Assembly: GCA_947424995.1 (NCBI GenBank)
Contig: CANDYO010000120.1
Coordinates: 1-6,547 of the forward strand
Source of the DNA: Rickettsiales bacterium
GTDB taxonomy: Bacteria > Pseudomonadota > Alphaproteobacteria > Rickettsiales > CANDYO01
DNA: 6,547 bases
Direction: 5' to 3'
Made by a program: the position numbers and the translations under genes
Shown: positions 6,492-6,547 of the stretch, in pieces
How the letters are laid out: each line of letters starts with the position of its first letter
Numbering within the stretch: position 1 is the stretch's first letter
The notes under the pieces: model-generated
Databases searched by the model: none
What the model was told of the DNA's origin: nothing
Seen by the model: the letters and a program-made list of their open reading frames with translations, nothing else

Positions 6492-6509
6492 TAGTATTAT
6501 ATAATACTA
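6492..6509. repeat. Perfect 18-bp AT-rich palindrome
   Basis: TAGTATTAT at 6492-6500 is followed immediately by its exact reverse complement ATAATACTA at 6501-6509, with no spacer. The symmetry places a TATAAT hexamer on each strand (6500-6505 on plus, 6501-6496 on minus). A dyad without a spacer suits binding by a dimeric protein better than a hairpin. It could be an operator or promoter for a gene beyond the right edge, but no such gene is visible. The best upstream -35 match (TTATCA at 6475-6480) is 19 bases away and weak. Confidence 0.5.
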
Positions 6510-6512
6510 GTG

Positions 6513-6538
6513 AACCACAAGAAAACAAACACGTGGTT
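6513..6538. repeat. Short inverted repeat near the right edge
   Basis: AACCAC at 6513-6518 is the reverse complement of GTGGTT at 6533-6538, with a 14-base A-rich loop. T-rich sequence (TTTGCTTTGTT) runs to the window edge. It could be a weak terminator or the beginning of a longer structure cut by the boundary. The six-base stem is short, so this may be chance. Confidence 0.3.
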
Positions 6539-6547
6539 TGCTTTGTT

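Overview
The window is an AT-rich stretch of what looks like an alphaproteobacterial, probably Rickettsiales-type, intracellular bacterium. This rests on four things. The GyrB and RadC sequences have alphaproteobacterial character. Two ankyrin-repeat genes sit side by side. The intergenic DNA carries hairpin-rich repeats of the GTCATTC...GAATCCAG type familiar from Rickettsia, Wolbachia and relatives. One housekeeping-adjacent gene (radC) is decaying by frameshift. The assignment was made by eye, and I cannot name the genus.

Layout, left to right. (1) Positions 2-679 hold the 3' part of an unrecognised Ala-rich protein. It has imperfect internal helical repeats and a four-cysteine C-terminal segment, and a strong intrinsic terminator (719-760) closes it. 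(2) Positions 838-2850 hold two ankyrin-repeat ORFs in the same reading frame, separated only by one TAA directly followed by ATG. They are either a tightly coupled pair or one gene split by a nonsense codon. (3) Positions 2851-3195 lack an intact gene. They contain a roughly 120-bp multi-hairpin repeat (copy 1) and, at 3101-3205, the out-of-frame C-terminal coding sequence of radC. (4) radC, on the minus strand (3196-3768), keeps its helix-hairpin-helix and JAMM metal-binding motifs but is frameshifted just after them. (5) A 125-bp divergent intergenic region (3769-3893) carries candidate promoters for radC and gyrB that interleave on opposite strands. (6) gyrB (3894-6290) is complete and looks functional. 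(7) Downstream of gyrB lies a second copy of the multi-hairpin repeat in inverted orientation (6333-6462). It is followed by a perfect 18-bp palindrome (6492-6509) and a partial inverted repeat running towards the window edge.

How the genes relate. gyrB is a core DNA-topology gene. radC is a non-essential, poorly understood JAMM-domain gene that appears to be eroding. The ankyrin proteins are candidates for host-interaction proteins, but the window shows no secretion machinery. I see no mobile-element transposase, CRISPR array, tRNA, rRNA or toxin-antitoxin pair. The most noteworthy points are the paired inverted repeats bracketing radC-gyrB, which share a three-hairpin plan although their hairpin tips differ, the cleanly reconstructable radC frameshift, and the in-frame ankyrin ORF pair. 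I did not find a convincing new multi-gene system.
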